Positions 42,483 through 51,511 of a stretch of 64,000 bases of DNA are shown piece by piece. A model generated the notes under the pieces. That model saw only the letters and a list, made by a program, of their open reading frames with translations, was not told the DNA's origin and did not search any database. The stretch is from Pedobacter sp. WC2423 (GTDB lineage: Bacteria; Bacteroidota; Bacteroidia; Sphingobacteriales; Sphingobacteriaceae), in the NCBI RefSeq assembly GCF_040822065.1, contig NZ_CP162005.1, positions 5,704,001-5,768,000 of the forward strand. Direction: 5' to 3'. The translations under genes were made by a program, and so were the position numbers. Within the stretch, counting starts at the first letter, position 1. Every line of letters starts with the position of its first letter.

Positions 42483-43970
42483 TTAAGGATTTTGAACCAG
42501 GTTCGGATTCAGAACAATATCATTTTCAGGAATGAAAAAGATCACACGCGGATCTGTATAAGGAATTTGCTGTGTAGTTTGTCCGGAAGCAAGGTGCGTG
42601 CCCGGATAATCTCTGTTTAATGTTCTTTTATTTCTGAAAACATCAAACTTACGCTGAGATTCAAATGCGAATTCCAATCTTCTTTCATCCAGTATTACAT
42701 CCAGTACATTGGTATATCCCATCATATTACCTGAAGAAAATAAAGCATTTCCACTTAATCCGGCCCGGCTTCTGATTAAATTGACATCCACCAGTGCATC
42801 ATTTGGCCTTCCTAACTGGAAAGCACATTCTGCTCTTGTTAAATACATCTCCGCTAACCTCAAAACAACAGGGGAGCTTAACGTTTCATAACCTTCTTGA
42901 AATGAATACTTATTAATGAAGTATTTAGGATAGCCATTTCTTTTTTGAAGAACCGGATTTCCCTGTGCATCTTTCTTAACAGTTCCATCGGCATTTTTTT
43001 CATATTGCGGAACGACGAATGAATTGCGCAAATCTTCAGGGAATTTATGAACTAAGTCTCTGTAAGATTGGGAAGCATACATTTCTCCATAACCAATAGC
43101 TCCGCCCCAGTACATAGAACCAATAGCATCATCCAGCCGGTCATCTTTAAGTACATGTCTGATGGCAAAAATAGTTTCGGGATTTCCTTCAGGAACACCC
43201 GTAAAATATTTTGAATACCCAGCAGATGGCAATAGAGAATAACGCCCGCTTTTAATTACCTGGTCTGCATAATCAAAAGCATTTTTATAATCTCCCATAT
43301 ACAGGTAAACTCTGCTCAATAATGCGATGGCCACTTCTTTAGAAGCGAAATTATTGTTTTTTGTACTGTTCATTAGTTTGATCGATTTTAATAAATCACT
43401 CACTACTAAAGCATAAACATCTTTTACCCTGGATCTGGCGGGTAATTCTTTTACATCAGTATTTGTTTTAAGCATCACACCTAAAGACTCACCGTTGTTG
43501 TCCGTATAAGGTCGTCCGAAGAACTTAACCAGATCAAAGTGAATCATTGCTCTTAAAAAATAGTTTTCTCCAAGCAGCTGGTTTCTTACAGGATCTTCAC
43601 TTTCCACTACTTTTTCAATAACCACATTGGTACCGAAAATGGCCTGATAACCTTTGCGCCAGAAGTTCTCTGCATTGCCCTGATTTTTTTGATGCTGATA
43701 ATTGTAAGCATAAAATAATGGATCAGTCGTTGTACCGCTTAAGGAAACGTTATCACTTGCATACTCAGCAAATATGTGGTAATTACGCACATAATAAGGA
43801 TCCTTGATGTAATTGTAAGTTCCAATAGTAGCAGATTGAAGTCCTTCGAGGGTACTTACCACAGTTTCATTGACAATACCACTGTAAGGTGGAAGAGTCA
43901 GGTCTTTTTTACAGGCTGTAGCTGACACCATAAGTGCCATAGCTACGATTGTTTTATAGCTGTTAGTCAT
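42483..43970 (-). CDS. SusD/RagB-family glycan-binding lipoprotein
   Basis: 495 residues, lipobox at Cys20 ('MVSATAC' then KKD). SusD features: the N-terminal 'GIVNETVVSTLEGLQSATIG', TPR-like helices ('QLLGENYFLRAMIHFDLVKF'), 'ALLSRVYLYMGDYKNAFDYA' and the C-terminal 'ILDERRLEFAFESQRKFDVF'. It sits on the cell surface as the lid of the SusC transporter and binds the glycan. It starts 22 bases after susC. A single SusD in a locus with GH109 suggests GalNAc-containing oligosaccharides as cargo. Confidence 0.95.
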   Translation of the reverse strand: MTNSYKTIVAMALMVSATACKKDLTLPPYSGIVNETVVSTLEGLQSATIGTYNYIKDPYYVRNYHIFAEYASDNVSLSGTTTDPLFYAYNYQHQKNQGNAENFWRKGYQAIFGTNVVIEKVVESEDPVRNQLLGENYFLRAMIHFDLVKFFGRPYTDNNGESLGVMLKTNTDVKELPARSRVKDVYALVVSDLLKSIKLMNSTKNNNFASKEVAIALLSRVYLYMGDYKNAFDYADQVIKSGRYSLLPSAGYSKYFTGVPEGNPETIFAIRHVLKDDRLDDAIGSMYWGGAIGYGEMYASQSYRDLVHKFPEDLRNSFVVPQYEKNADGTVKKDAQGNPVLQKRNGYPKYFINKYSFQEGYETLSSPVVLRLAEMYLTRAECAFQLGRPNDALVDVNLIRSRAGLSGNALFSSGNMMGYTNVLDVILDERRLEFAFESQRKFDVFRNKRTLNRDYPGTHLASGQTTQQIPYTDPRVIFFIPENDIVLNPNLVQNP

Positions 43971-43992
43971 TTTTGTAATCTTTAAATTATAC

Positions 43993-46900
43993 TTAAAAGC
44001 CTATGTTAACACCGAATAATATCTTTTTACTAATCGGGTATTTGGTGCCGCTTACCCCACTTGTATTTGGCGTAGAGAATATAGTAGAAGGATCTAAATC
44101 GGCAACTTCAGGATCCATGCCTGAAAATTTGGTGAAAGTAACCAGGTTATCTGCACTGGCATAAACTCTCAGATTTGAAATTTTAAGTCTTTTCGTGATC
44201 GCATCAGAAAAGCTATAACCAAGGGTAATATTTCTTAACCTGAGGTAAGAACCATCTTCTAAATATCTTGATGAAGGTTTATTGGATAATTTGTTACCAT
44301 TAACCACTGCTTTTGGATGTGTGGCAACATCTCCTGGATTTTCCCACCTGTTCCAGCCATCCTTTAAGATCATACTGTTGTATTGAGGGTATGCGCCATC
44401 AGCATCGAATACTTCCCGGTTGGAATTATAAATCTTACTGCCATATACAAAATTGAAGAATGTATTTAAGCTGAAATTCTTATAGGTAAACTCATTCCCC
44501 ATACCACCCGTGAATTTTGGTGATGAAGTTCCAGCATATCTTCTTTCAGCAGCATTATAATTGTTAGTTGTAGTTGTTGTACCATCTGCTTTGGTCATAT
44601 ACCATAGCGGATCTCCATTAGCCGGATCTACGCCTGCCCATTCTCTGGTGTACCATGAATTCATATCACGGCCCACTGCAATATTCTGATTGGCAAATCT
44701 GGCCACAGGCTGATCCAGGTAGAGATTGGTTACCCTGTTTTTGTTAAAACCAATATTAAAACTGGTATTCCATTTAAAAGCACCCGTAAAGTTTTGAGTA
44801 CTTAATTCAATATCAATTCCTTTATTCTGTACGGAGCCTATATTTTGTAAATAACTATAAAAACCAGAGGCCGCAGAAAGTGGTACTGCAATGATAAGAT
44901 CCTTATTGGTACGCTGATATACGTCAACGTTTAATTCAATTCTGTTCCAGAAACCGATATTAATCCCGGCATTGATGGTGGTCGGTGTCTCCCAGGTTAA
45001 ATCAGGATTGGCAATTGCCGATGGGTAACCACCAGGGATATTTGCATACTGTACATCAAAACTATATAATGGTAATGAACTATAGTCTCCTGTTGGAGTA
45101 TTACCAGTAACTCCGTAACTACCCCGTAATTTCAGATTGGTAATCACACTGGATTTAAAGAATTTTTCATTAGAGATCAGCCATCCGCCCGCAACAGAAT
45201 AAAATAGACCAAACTTGTGATTTGCCCCGAATTTAGAAGAACCGTCATTACGCATAGAAACAGTTCCGAAATATCGGTTGTCATAATTGTAGTCACCCAT
45301 GAAAAGTTCCGAAATAAAACGGCTTTTTGATTTTCCGCCTTTTAATAAATAGGCAGTAGCAGTTGAATTCAGTATTTCTAAACCGGGTTGAATACCATAA
45401 CCAGTTCCATCAATATTGTCCACATAATTTTGCTGATATTCAAAACCAGCTATTCCGGATAAATTGTGTTTTCCAAAACTATGTGAGGCATTAAATAAGT
45501 TGGAAGTAAGCACGCTGTTTGAATAATCGTATAAATTTCTAAGCTCTCCTGAATTGGCTTTTCCAGTAGGAGTGCGGGCATCATTCAGAATTTCTCTTCT
45601 GGTATTTGTGGTTGTATATCTATTTGATGTAGCGAAATTTAACCAACCGGTGATCTTGTACTCTAATTTTAAATCTCCTGCCAGGGTCTGACCTCGCTCA
45701 TTATCAACATTATAATCATTCAGGTAAACGAAATTGGTTTTATCTCTTCCATACCATTGACTCTCATTGTCTATATATCGGGGGCTTCCATCGGCATGGT
45801 AAGGGCTATCCCATGGTAAATTGGTATAAGCCTGGTAAAGTGCCCCTGTGCGGTCATCTGTTCTTTTACTGAAACCTGCATTAACCCGGGTTGTAATTTT
45901 GAAACGGTCATTAATTTTGTGGTCCAGGTTAACCCTGAAATTGATATTATTATAACCTGTATTTACGAGTGTGCCTTTTTCATCATAATAATCAGCACCT
46001 ACATAAAAGTGAGTCTTTTCGTCACCACCCGATAGGTTGATATTCTGACTGTTTGTATAAGCTTGTTTAAAATCCTCTTTTCTCCAGTCTGTATTTCCGG
46101 GAGCTGAAGGGAGAAAGCCTGATAAATATTCAGCATTGGTTAACGGAAGTGCTTTTAAAGTCAGGTAAGCATTAATCTGTTGTGGTGTAGGGTTAGGCGT
46201 AGTCGCCTGAAGTTGCCTGATGAAGCTGGCTCTTTTTGCGTTATAATCATTCGTATACAAATAGGTACTGTAATCCAGCAATTGCTGTCCATTCATCAAT
46301 TGAAAATTACCCTGGGATGCATTGTTAATTCCATAAGATCCGCTGTAATTTATACTGGTTTTACCACTTTTACCTTGTTTGGTAGTGATTACAATGACGC
46401 CATTCGCTGCCCGTGAACCATACAAGCCTGTTGCACCAGCGTCTTTTAAGACGGTAATTGATTCAATATCTCTTGGATTGGCAGTACCACCAATTACACC
46501 ATCTACAACCGTAAGCGGCTCCATATTTGCACTAAAAGTACCGGTACCTCTGATGCGTATACCAGGTGTTGTTCCCGGTTGCCCTGAAGAAGAGGAAACC
46601 GCTACACCTGCTGCCTTTCCCTGTAATAAAGAAGAGGCACTATTACTGGTTACATCTAAAAGCTGTTTCGCAGATACTGTAGAAACAGAACTCACAATTT
46701 GTGACTTGCTTTTGGTGGTATAACCTACTACTACAACCTCATCCATCTGCTTTGCATCTGGTTTAAGGCTTACATTGATCACACTTTTTCCAGCTACAGC
46801 AACCTCTTGTTGCTGGTAACCGATATAAGTGAATTCTAAAGTTATACCGGCAGCAACTTTTAATGCAAATTGACCATTACCATCGGTAATTGTACCATTT

Positions 46901-47124
46901 GTCGTTTTTTTGACTTTTACGGAAACACCAGGCATTGGAAGCCCTTGTTCATCTGTAACTTTTCCGGTAACCGGCGTTTGAGCGGACGCAATAGCCGAAC
47001 TTAAAGTAAGTGCTAAAATAGTAATTGTTTTAGTTAATTGATTTAGCGTAAACTGCTTAAGTTTCGCAGATGGTGGAAAAACCCGGTTTAAACCCGGATT
47101 AATCGGTTTGTAGAGTTTTGTCAT
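43993..47124 (-). CDS. SusC/RagA-family TonB-linked outer-membrane transporter
   Basis: 1043 residues. A signal sequence is followed by the carboxypeptidase-like domain ('GKVTDEQGLPMPGVSVKVKK', about 55-130), the plug ('QLLDVTSNSASSLLQGKAAG', 'VLKDAGATGLYGSRAANGVI') and the barrel ending 'ISKKILFGVNIGF' with terminal Phe. No N-terminal FecR-interacting extension is evident, so regulation is probably by LacI rather than an anti-sigma pair; no such pair is encoded nearby. The operator at 47253-47262 lies 128 bases upstream. It imports the glycan bound by SusD with energy from TonB. Confidence 0.95.
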   Translation of the reverse strand: MTKLYKPINPGLNRVFPPSAKLKQFTLNQLTKTITILALTLSSAIASAQTPVTGKVTDEQGLPMPGVSVKVKKTTNGTITDGNGQFALKVAAGITLEFTYIGYQQQEVAVAGKSVINVSLKPDAKQMDEVVVVGYTTKSKSQIVSSVSTVSAKQLLDVTSNSASSLLQGKAAGVAVSSSSGQPGTTPGIRIRGTGTFSANMEPLTVVDGVIGGTANPRDIESITVLKDAGATGLYGSRAANGVIVITTKQGKSGKTSINYSGSYGINNASQGNFQLMNGQQLLDYSTYLYTNDYNAKRASFIRQLQATTPNPTPQQINAYLTLKALPLTNAEYLSGFLPSAPGNTDWRKEDFKQAYTNSQNINLSGGDEKTHFYVGADYYDEKGTLVNTGYNNINFRVNLDHKINDRFKITTRVNAGFSKRTDDRTGALYQAYTNLPWDSPYHADGSPRYIDNESQWYGRDKTNFVYLNDYNVDNERGQTLAGDLKLEYKITGWLNFATSNRYTTTNTRREILNDARTPTGKANSGELRNLYDYSNSVLTSNLFNASHSFGKHNLSGIAGFEYQQNYVDNIDGTGYGIQPGLEILNSTATAYLLKGGKSKSRFISELFMGDYNYDNRYFGTVSMRNDGSSKFGANHKFGLFYSVAGGWLISNEKFFKSSVITNLKLRGSYGVTGNTPTGDYSSLPLYSFDVQYANIPGGYPSAIANPDLTWETPTTINAGINIGFWNRIELNVDVYQRTNKDLIIAVPLSAASGFYSYLQNIGSVQNKGIDIELSTQNFTGAFKWNTSFNIGFNKNRVTNLYLDQPVARFANQNIAVGRDMNSWYTREWAGVDPANGDPLWYMTKADGTTTTTNNYNAAERRYAGTSSPKFTGGMGNEFTYKNFSLNTFFNFVYGSKIYNSNREVFDADGAYPQYNSMILKDGWNRWENPGDVATHPKAVVNGNKLSNKPSSRYLEDGSYLRLRNITLGYSFSDAITKRLKISNLRVYASADNLVTFTKFSGMDPEVADLDPSTIFSTPNTSGVSGTKYPISKKILFGVNIGF

Positions 47125-47252
47125 GCAAGATGAAGGTTAAGACTTGGTTAGTAATCTTTTGAAAAGATAATTCCGATAGCTTTTCATAAGGAATGATTGA
47201 AGGTATAAAGCAATAGGGGTGTGTACCGAATTTGAAAGAGCCTAAATCCACG

Positions 47253-47262
47253 CAAACGTTTG
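47253..47262. promoter_or_regulatory. LacI-type operator upstream of susC
   Basis: CAAACGTTTG, a perfect 10-bp palindrome within CGCAAACGTTTGATACG. Identical to the core at 41282-41291 and 47470-47479. It lies on the susC side of the divergent region. Confidence 0.8.
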
Positions 47263-47468
47263 ATACGTTTTGTTGATGCGTCTGGTAGTCAAAAACAAAA
47301 AAAACGGCAAAACCTGCTATATTTTTACCTGATTTGTTTTATGGGAGGGGAATGCTGAAGAAAAAATATTTTTTTGGGGGCTTAAGTCTGAGTTTTAGCT
47401 CCGGTTTTCTTATAAAACGATTTTTATAAAATGTAATGTGCGTACACAAACCTCCTGTTTCTGTTAAG

Positions 47469-47480
47469 GCAAACGTTTGC
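47469..47480. promoter_or_regulatory. LacI-type operator upstream of the 193-residue gene and GH109
   Basis: GCAAACGTTTGC, a perfect 12-bp palindrome and the best of the three copies. It is 99 bases before ATG 47580. Confidence 0.82.
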
Positions 47481-47579
47481 GTGATAATTATGCACTGTCG
47501 CTTCATAGCTTGGTAGGAAAATTTATACCTTGTAATCCTAAACAAACGGGTTTAACCAGTACTAAACCAGCTAACCAAA

Positions 47580-48161
47580 ATGGACAGGAGAGCAATCTTT
47601 AACCTTCTTTTTAAAGGAAGTTCAGTAAATGAACCTATTGTTTCAGAACCAGATCCGGTTCTGGAAACTCCGGCGCATTTAAAAACTGAGCAGGCTATAC
47701 CAGTCTTTAAGCAGTGGACAGACTTACCTGCAGCTGGCAATTTTAAACTGGGGCTTTCTACTGCCTATGCTTTTACCATTACCCTGGATTTAAATTACCC
47801 TATGAAAGCAGTAAATCCTGAACAGATTTTAAATTTAGGTATTCAGCAGGATCGGGGATCTTTTATTCAAACAGGAATCAATAAGAATGGATATCTTTTC
47901 ATAGATAACCTGGTTGATTCCAGGCTGATTACGATGGATAAACTGTTGACAGGTATTCAACTGGTTTTAACCGTCAATCCCCTTGGATTTGGAATGAGCT
48001 TCGCCAGGTTGAAAATTATGGACAGTGCCGGGCTTACACTTGCTACTTTAAAATCAATGCAATATACCACTAGAGACTGGGCGGGAGAGATGAGGCTATC
48101 CACTCCTTCTTTTAATTTGCTGCGTATCGAAGGACTGAACGAAGCAGAGCCTGGTCAATAA
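47580..48161 (+). CDS. unrecognised 193-residue protein of the GalNAc regulon
   Basis: ATG 47580, beginning 'MDRRAIFNLLFKGS'. The twin-Arg start is not followed by a hydrophobic core, so export is doubtful. Residues about 55-180 alternate hydrophobic and polar residues as in a beta-sandwich ('YAFTITLDLNYPMKAVNPEQ', 'LTGIQLVLTVNPLGFGMSFA'). I do not recognise the family. It is the first gene after the best LacI operator and precedes the GH109 gene by 55 bases, so it probably takes part in GalNAc-glycan use, perhaps binding carbohydrate. Confidence 0.7.
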   Translation: MDRRAIFNLLFKGSSVNEPIVSEPDPVLETPAHLKTEQAIPVFKQWTDLPAAGNFKLGLSTAYAFTITLDLNYPMKAVNPEQILNLGIQQDRGSFIQTGINKNGYLFIDNLVDSRLITMDKLLTGIQLVLTVNPLGFGMSFARLKIMDSAGLTLATLKSMQYTTRDWAGEMRLSTPSFNLLRIEGLNEAEPGQ

Positions 48162-48216
48162 GATCACACACAATTGAAATAATAATATAGCTAACCAATT
48201 ATCTGAACTAAAAATT

Positions 48217-49569
48217 ATGAACAGACGAGAATTTGTAACCTCAACAACGCTTACTGCTGCTGCACTAACGATCCTGCCGGAAAAATCACTTTTTGCCAAC
48301 TATGCAGGAGAGAAAGTTAAAATTGCAATGATAGGTGTCGGTCTGCGCGGGCAAAATCACCTTGCTTTACTTTTAAAAAGGGAGGACGTTGATGTAGTTG
48401 CTATCTGTGATGTGGATTCAAGAATGCTGGATATGGCAAAAGCGATGATCACCAAAAGCGGAAAGCCAATGCCTAAGATCTTCACCGGTGATAACAATGC
48501 CTGGAAAAAAATGCTTCAGCTAAAGGATTTAAAATCCGTGTTAATTGCTACGCCGTGGGAATGGCATAAGTCAATGATTATCGGATCTATGGAAACAGGT
48601 ATAAAATATGTAGCAACCGAAGTGATGCTGGGGATTACCCTGCAAGACCATTGGGATGTTGTGCATGCTGCTGAAAAACATGATGCACAGGTAATGATGC
48701 TGGAGAATGTTTGTTACAGAAGAGATGTCCTTGCAGTTTTAAATATGGTGAGACAAGGTGTTTTTGGCGAGATCATTCACTTACAAGGTGGCTATCAGCA
48801 CGATTTGAGAGAAGTGAAATTTAACGACGGAATCAAACCTTATGGCGGTGGCGTTGAGTTTAATGAAAAAGGGTTCTCAGAAGCCAGGTGGAGAACAAAT
48901 CACTCCGTACACCGTAATGGAGATTTATATCCAACACATGGTATTGGCCCGGTTGCACAATGTATCAATATCAACAGAGGAAATAAATTTCTTAAATTAA
49001 ATTCATTTGCAACAAAATCCAGAGGTCTGCATAAATATGTGGTAGATAAAGGGGGAGAAAGTCACCCGAATGCAAAAGTCAATTTCAGACTGGGTGATAT
49101 TGTCACCACAACGATTGATTGTGCAAATGGAGAGACAATTATTCTTCAGCACGATACGAATTCTCCAAGACCTTATTCATTAGGTTTCCGCGTACAGGGA
49201 ACGAATGGTTTATGGATGGACATTAACGAAAGTGTATATGTTGAAGGCGTAAGCAAGCCACACCAGTGGGACAGTGCAAAAGAATGGTTAGAAAAATATG
49301 ATCACCCACTTTGGAAAAAATACGGTAATGATGCAAAAGGAGCGGGGCATGGTGGAATGGATTTCTTTGTTTTACATGCCTTTATTGAATCTGTTAAACG
49401 TGGAATACCTACACCATTAGACGTTTATGATGCTGCAGCATGGAGTGCAATTACTCCTTTAAGTGAACAGTCTATTGAATTAGGGAATGAAACTATTGAT
49501 TTTCCTGATTTTACCGCAGGTCAATGGATGACTAGAAAACCAGTTTTCGCTTTAAATGACGATTACTAA
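48217..49569 (+). CDS. GH109 family enzyme (alpha-N-acetylgalactosaminidase type)
   Basis: 450 residues. It starts with a Tat-type signal ('MNRREFVTSTTLTAAALTI'). The NAD-binding fold 'IAMIGVGLRGQNHLALL' and the long blocks 'ENVCYRRDVLAVLNMVRQG', 'GGYQHDLREVKF', 'NRNGDLYPTHGIGP' in HRNGDLYPTHGIGP form, 'SRGLHKYVVDKGGESHPNAK' and 'GAGHGGMDFF' match the Gfo/Idh/MocA-derived glycosidases of family GH109, whose founding member releases terminal alpha-GalNAc by an NAD-dependent oxidation-elimination mechanism. Export fits a periplasmic enzyme acting on SusCD-imported glycans. It shares the LacI operator at 47469-47480. Family assignment is strong; the natural substrate is inferred. Confidence 0.9.
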   Translation: MNRREFVTSTTLTAAALTILPEKSLFANYAGEKVKIAMIGVGLRGQNHLALLLKREDVDVVAICDVDSRMLDMAKAMITKSGKPMPKIFTGDNNAWKKMLQLKDLKSVLIATPWEWHKSMIIGSMETGIKYVATEVMLGITLQDHWDVVHAAEKHDAQVMMLENVCYRRDVLAVLNMVRQGVFGEIIHLQGGYQHDLREVKFNDGIKPYGGGVEFNEKGFSEARWRTNHSVHRNGDLYPTHGIGPVAQCININRGNKFLKLNSFATKSRGLHKYVVDKGGESHPNAKVNFRLGDIVTTTIDCANGETIILQHDTNSPRPYSLGFRVQGTNGLWMDINESVYVEGVSKPHQWDSAKEWLEKYDHPLWKKYGNDAKGAGHGGMDFFVLHAFIESVKRGIPTPLDVYDAAAWSAITPLSEQSIELGNETIDFPDFTAGQWMTRKPVFALNDDY

Positions 49570-49599
49570 ATAAGACTACACACCCAATTGATGAATAAC

Positions 49600-49633
49600 A
49601 GACCGGCCACTCTCCGTATGGCCGGTCTTTTTT
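49600..49633 (+). terminator. terminator of the GH109 transcript
   Basis: AGACCGGCCA (49600-49609), 9-base loop, TGGCCGGTCT (49619-49628), then six Ts. A strong Rho-independent terminator that separates the glycan locus from the fluoride gene. Confidence 0.9.
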
Positions 49634-49645
49634 AGTCCTGATTAA

Positions 49646-49676
49646 TTTGTAATTGTTCAGGACATTCTTATATTTG
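49646..49676 (+). promoter_or_regulatory. consensus promoter of the fluoride unit
   Basis: TTTG (49646-49649), 19 bases, TATATTTG (49669-49676): exact fit to TTTG-N19-TAnnTTTG. Transcription would begin at about 49681, the first base of the riboswitch. Confidence 0.82.
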
Positions 49677-49680
49677 TTTC

Positions 49681-49732
49681 ACGGAAATGGTGTCTTCCGA
49701 CTTAACCGCCCTAAAAAGCTGATGGCGCCTGC
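49681..49732 (+). ncRNA. fluoride riboswitch (crcB motif)
   Basis: The sequence has the crcB aptamer layout. The first stem and loop is CGGAAATGGTGTCTTCCG (49682-49699), containing the conserved ATGG with the stem GGAA/TTCC. The joining segment ACTTAACCGCC follows, then the conserved 3' part GCTGATGGCGCCTGC (49718-49732); GGCG and CGCC allow the pseudoknot pairing. Known members bind Mg-fluoride. Directly downstream, AATGAAC/GTTCATT (49744-49763) makes a hairpin without a T-run, so translational control of the CLC-F gene is more likely than termination. The downstream gene is a fluoride exporter, which confirms the call. Confidence 0.87.
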
Positions 49733-49787
49733 AAAATTAAGTTAATGAACAATCCCGTTCATTGGCATAAACGATTTGTAGGTATAT

Positions 49788-51149
49788 ATGAAAACTTTGA
49801 ACCATCTGATCCGCTGGACACTTTTAATTCTTCCTGTTGCCATTACTATTGGTACTGTAGTCGCTTTTTTTCTCTGGTTACTTTCTGCTGTAATACAGCT
49901 GCGATTTGAGCATAAATGGCTGCTGTTTTTATTGCCGGTAGCAGGCGTTGTGATCCATCTGATTTATCAGTCTGCCGGTAAATCTTCTGAAAGAGGAAAT
50001 AACCTGATTATGGATGAAATTCATAAACCCGGCGGTGGTGTGCCCTGGCCTATGGCCCCGGTTATTTTAACCACAACAATTATTACCCATCTTTTTGGCG
50101 GTTCAGCTGGAAGAGAAGGTACAGCAGTACAAATTGGAGGGAGTATTGCTGCGGTTTTCGGGAAATGGTTTAAACTGAATGAGCAGGAGACCAAAATGGT
50201 CTTAACTGCCGGGATTGCTGCCGGATTCGGAGCAGTCTTTGGAACTCCGGTTACCGGGGCAATTTTTGCTTTGGAAGTACTGACTTTGGGAAGAATTAAA
50301 TATGATGCGTTGTTTCCGGCATTGATTGCCAGCATAATTGCAGACCTTACTGTTTCTGCCTGGCAGATTCATCACACTGCCTACCATATTGCAGTTTTAC
50401 CTCAAACCGCTTACTTTTTATCTGATTATCTGCCCATTGATCTTTTCCTGCTGAGTAAGGTTATTGTGGCATCAATTGCATTCGGGCTGGCCAGTTACTT
50501 GTTCTCTTTTACTGTTCACGGAGTTAAACGGGTCTTTTCCAGATTTTTTACTATAAGCTGGTTTATTCCGATAGCGGGCGGCCTCCTGCTTATTGGCCTG
50601 ACTTACCTGATCGGTAAACCTGATTACCTAAGTTTGGGGGTGGATGCTGAATACCCTGGAGCAATCACTATTCCCTCTGCATTTATTCAGGGTGGCGCTG
50701 ATACCTGGAGCTGGCTTTGGAAAACAGTTTATACAACTTTGACTTTGGGAACTGGATTTAAAGGGGGGGAGGTTACCCCTTTATTTTATATCGGTGCAAC
50801 ACTGGGGAATACACTTTCAGGATTGCTGCATGCTCCGGTCAGTTTATTTGCGGCCCTTGGCTTTATTGCTGTTTTTGCAGGAGCTACGAATACTCCGCTA
50901 GCCTGTACCATGATGGGAATTGAATTATTTGGTAGTGAGTATGCCCTGTTTTTTGCGGTCGCTTGTTTTACGGCTTACTTCTTTAGCGGTCATGCTGGAA
51001 TTTACAGCGCACAACGAACTGGTATCACTGAAATAAGGGATGATTTCCATTCTAATGAATCAGTAAACAAGCCGAAAGATAGTTATCTGGCCCAAAAAAT
51101 GTCGAGGTATAAAATACGCCTGAAACAAATTAACACCCATAAATCTTAA
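49788..51149 (+). CDS. CLC-F fluoride/proton antiporter
   Basis: 453 residues with about ten or more membrane helices. The block 'MDEIHKPGGGVPWPMAPVI' and 'GGSAGREGTAVQIGGS' (gating Glu110) follows the CLC-F form, GREGT rather than the GREGP of chloride channels, and the GSGIP chloride motif is absent. CLC-F proteins expel fluoride in exchange for protons across the inner membrane. The gene is preceded by a fluoride riboswitch, so expression should rise with fluoride. Single-gene unit. Confidence 0.92.
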   Translation: MKTLNHLIRWTLLILPVAITIGTVVAFFLWLLSAVIQLRFEHKWLLFLLPVAGVVIHLIYQSAGKSSERGNNLIMDEIHKPGGGVPWPMAPVILTTTIITHLFGGSAGREGTAVQIGGSIAAVFGKWFKLNEQETKMVLTAGIAAGFGAVFGTPVTGAIFALEVLTLGRIKYDALFPALIASIIADLTVSAWQIHHTAYHIAVLPQTAYFLSDYLPIDLFLLSKVIVASIAFGLASYLFSFTVHGVKRVFSRFFTISWFIPIAGGLLLIGLTYLIGKPDYLSLGVDAEYPGAITIPSAFIQGGADTWSWLWKTVYTTLTLGTGFKGGEVTPLFYIGATLGNTLSGLLHAPVSLFAALGFIAVFAGATNTPLACTMMGIELFGSEYALFFAVACFTAYFFSGHAGIYSAQRTGITEIRDDFHSNESVNKPKDSYLAQKMSRYKIRLKQINTHKS

Positions 51150-51172
51150 TAAAATAATAATTATTCCGGCCT

Positions 51173-51511
51173 TTAATATCCTTTGCAAATTTCATAAAGA
51201 TCAATTATCTTTTTTTGCAGCTGATTAATTTCATCCTCTCTCAGCATAAGTTTTGCTCTTATTGCACCTGCTTCCTGATATGCTGCCGAAGGCATATACT
51301 TTTCATCCGGGGAAAGGAGTTCCACCAGGCTGACACCAAATATTTCGGAGATCTGTATCAACCGGGTTATATTAATATCAGTCATGCCGGTTTCAATTTT
51401 AGAAATTGCAGGAACCGAAAGTTTAAGTTTCTCTGCCAGGAAACCCTGGTTCCAGCCCTTCTGCCGCCGGAGGTATTGAATTTTTTTGCTGACAATCTGC
51501 GTCTCTATCAT
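51173..51511 (-). CDS. XRE-family helix-turn-helix regulator
   Basis: 112 residues. Cro/C1-type helix-turn-helix in residues about 8-62: 'IQYLRRQKGWNQGFLAEKLK' then 'LSVPAISKIETGMTDINITR' and 'LIQISEIFGVSLVELLS'. The C-terminal 45 residues form a helical tail ('EINQLQKKIIDLYEICKGY') that may dimerise. It is convergent with the CLC-F gene (23-base gap) and divergent from the HPP gene. Small stand-alone XRE proteins of this type are common in Sphingobacteriaceae; target unknown. Confidence 0.9.
   Translation of the reverse strand: MIETQIVSKKIQYLRRQKGWNQGFLAEKLKLSVPAISKIETGMTDINITRLIQISEIFGVSLVELLSPDEKYMPSAAYQEAGAIRAKLMLREDEINQLQKKIIDLYEICKGY

Larger units (their letters stand above)
47125..47579. 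other. divergent control region of the GalNAc locus
   Basis: 455 bases between susC (leftward) and the 47580 gene (rightward), with two CAAACGTTTG operators about 217 bases apart. I see no exact TAnnTTTG box for either direction; TACCTTG at 47526-47532 is the nearest for the rightward unit. No gene is apparent. Confidence 0.6.

Noticed and set aside
48217..49569. Annotating this gene simply as a Gfo/Idh/MocA oxidoreductase
   Set aside because: Long blocks specific to the GH109 glycosidases and the glycan-locus context make the narrower call better.
49788..51149. Annotating the CLC protein as a chloride channel
   Set aside because: GREGT replaces GREGP, the GSGIP motif is missing and a fluoride riboswitch lies upstream.
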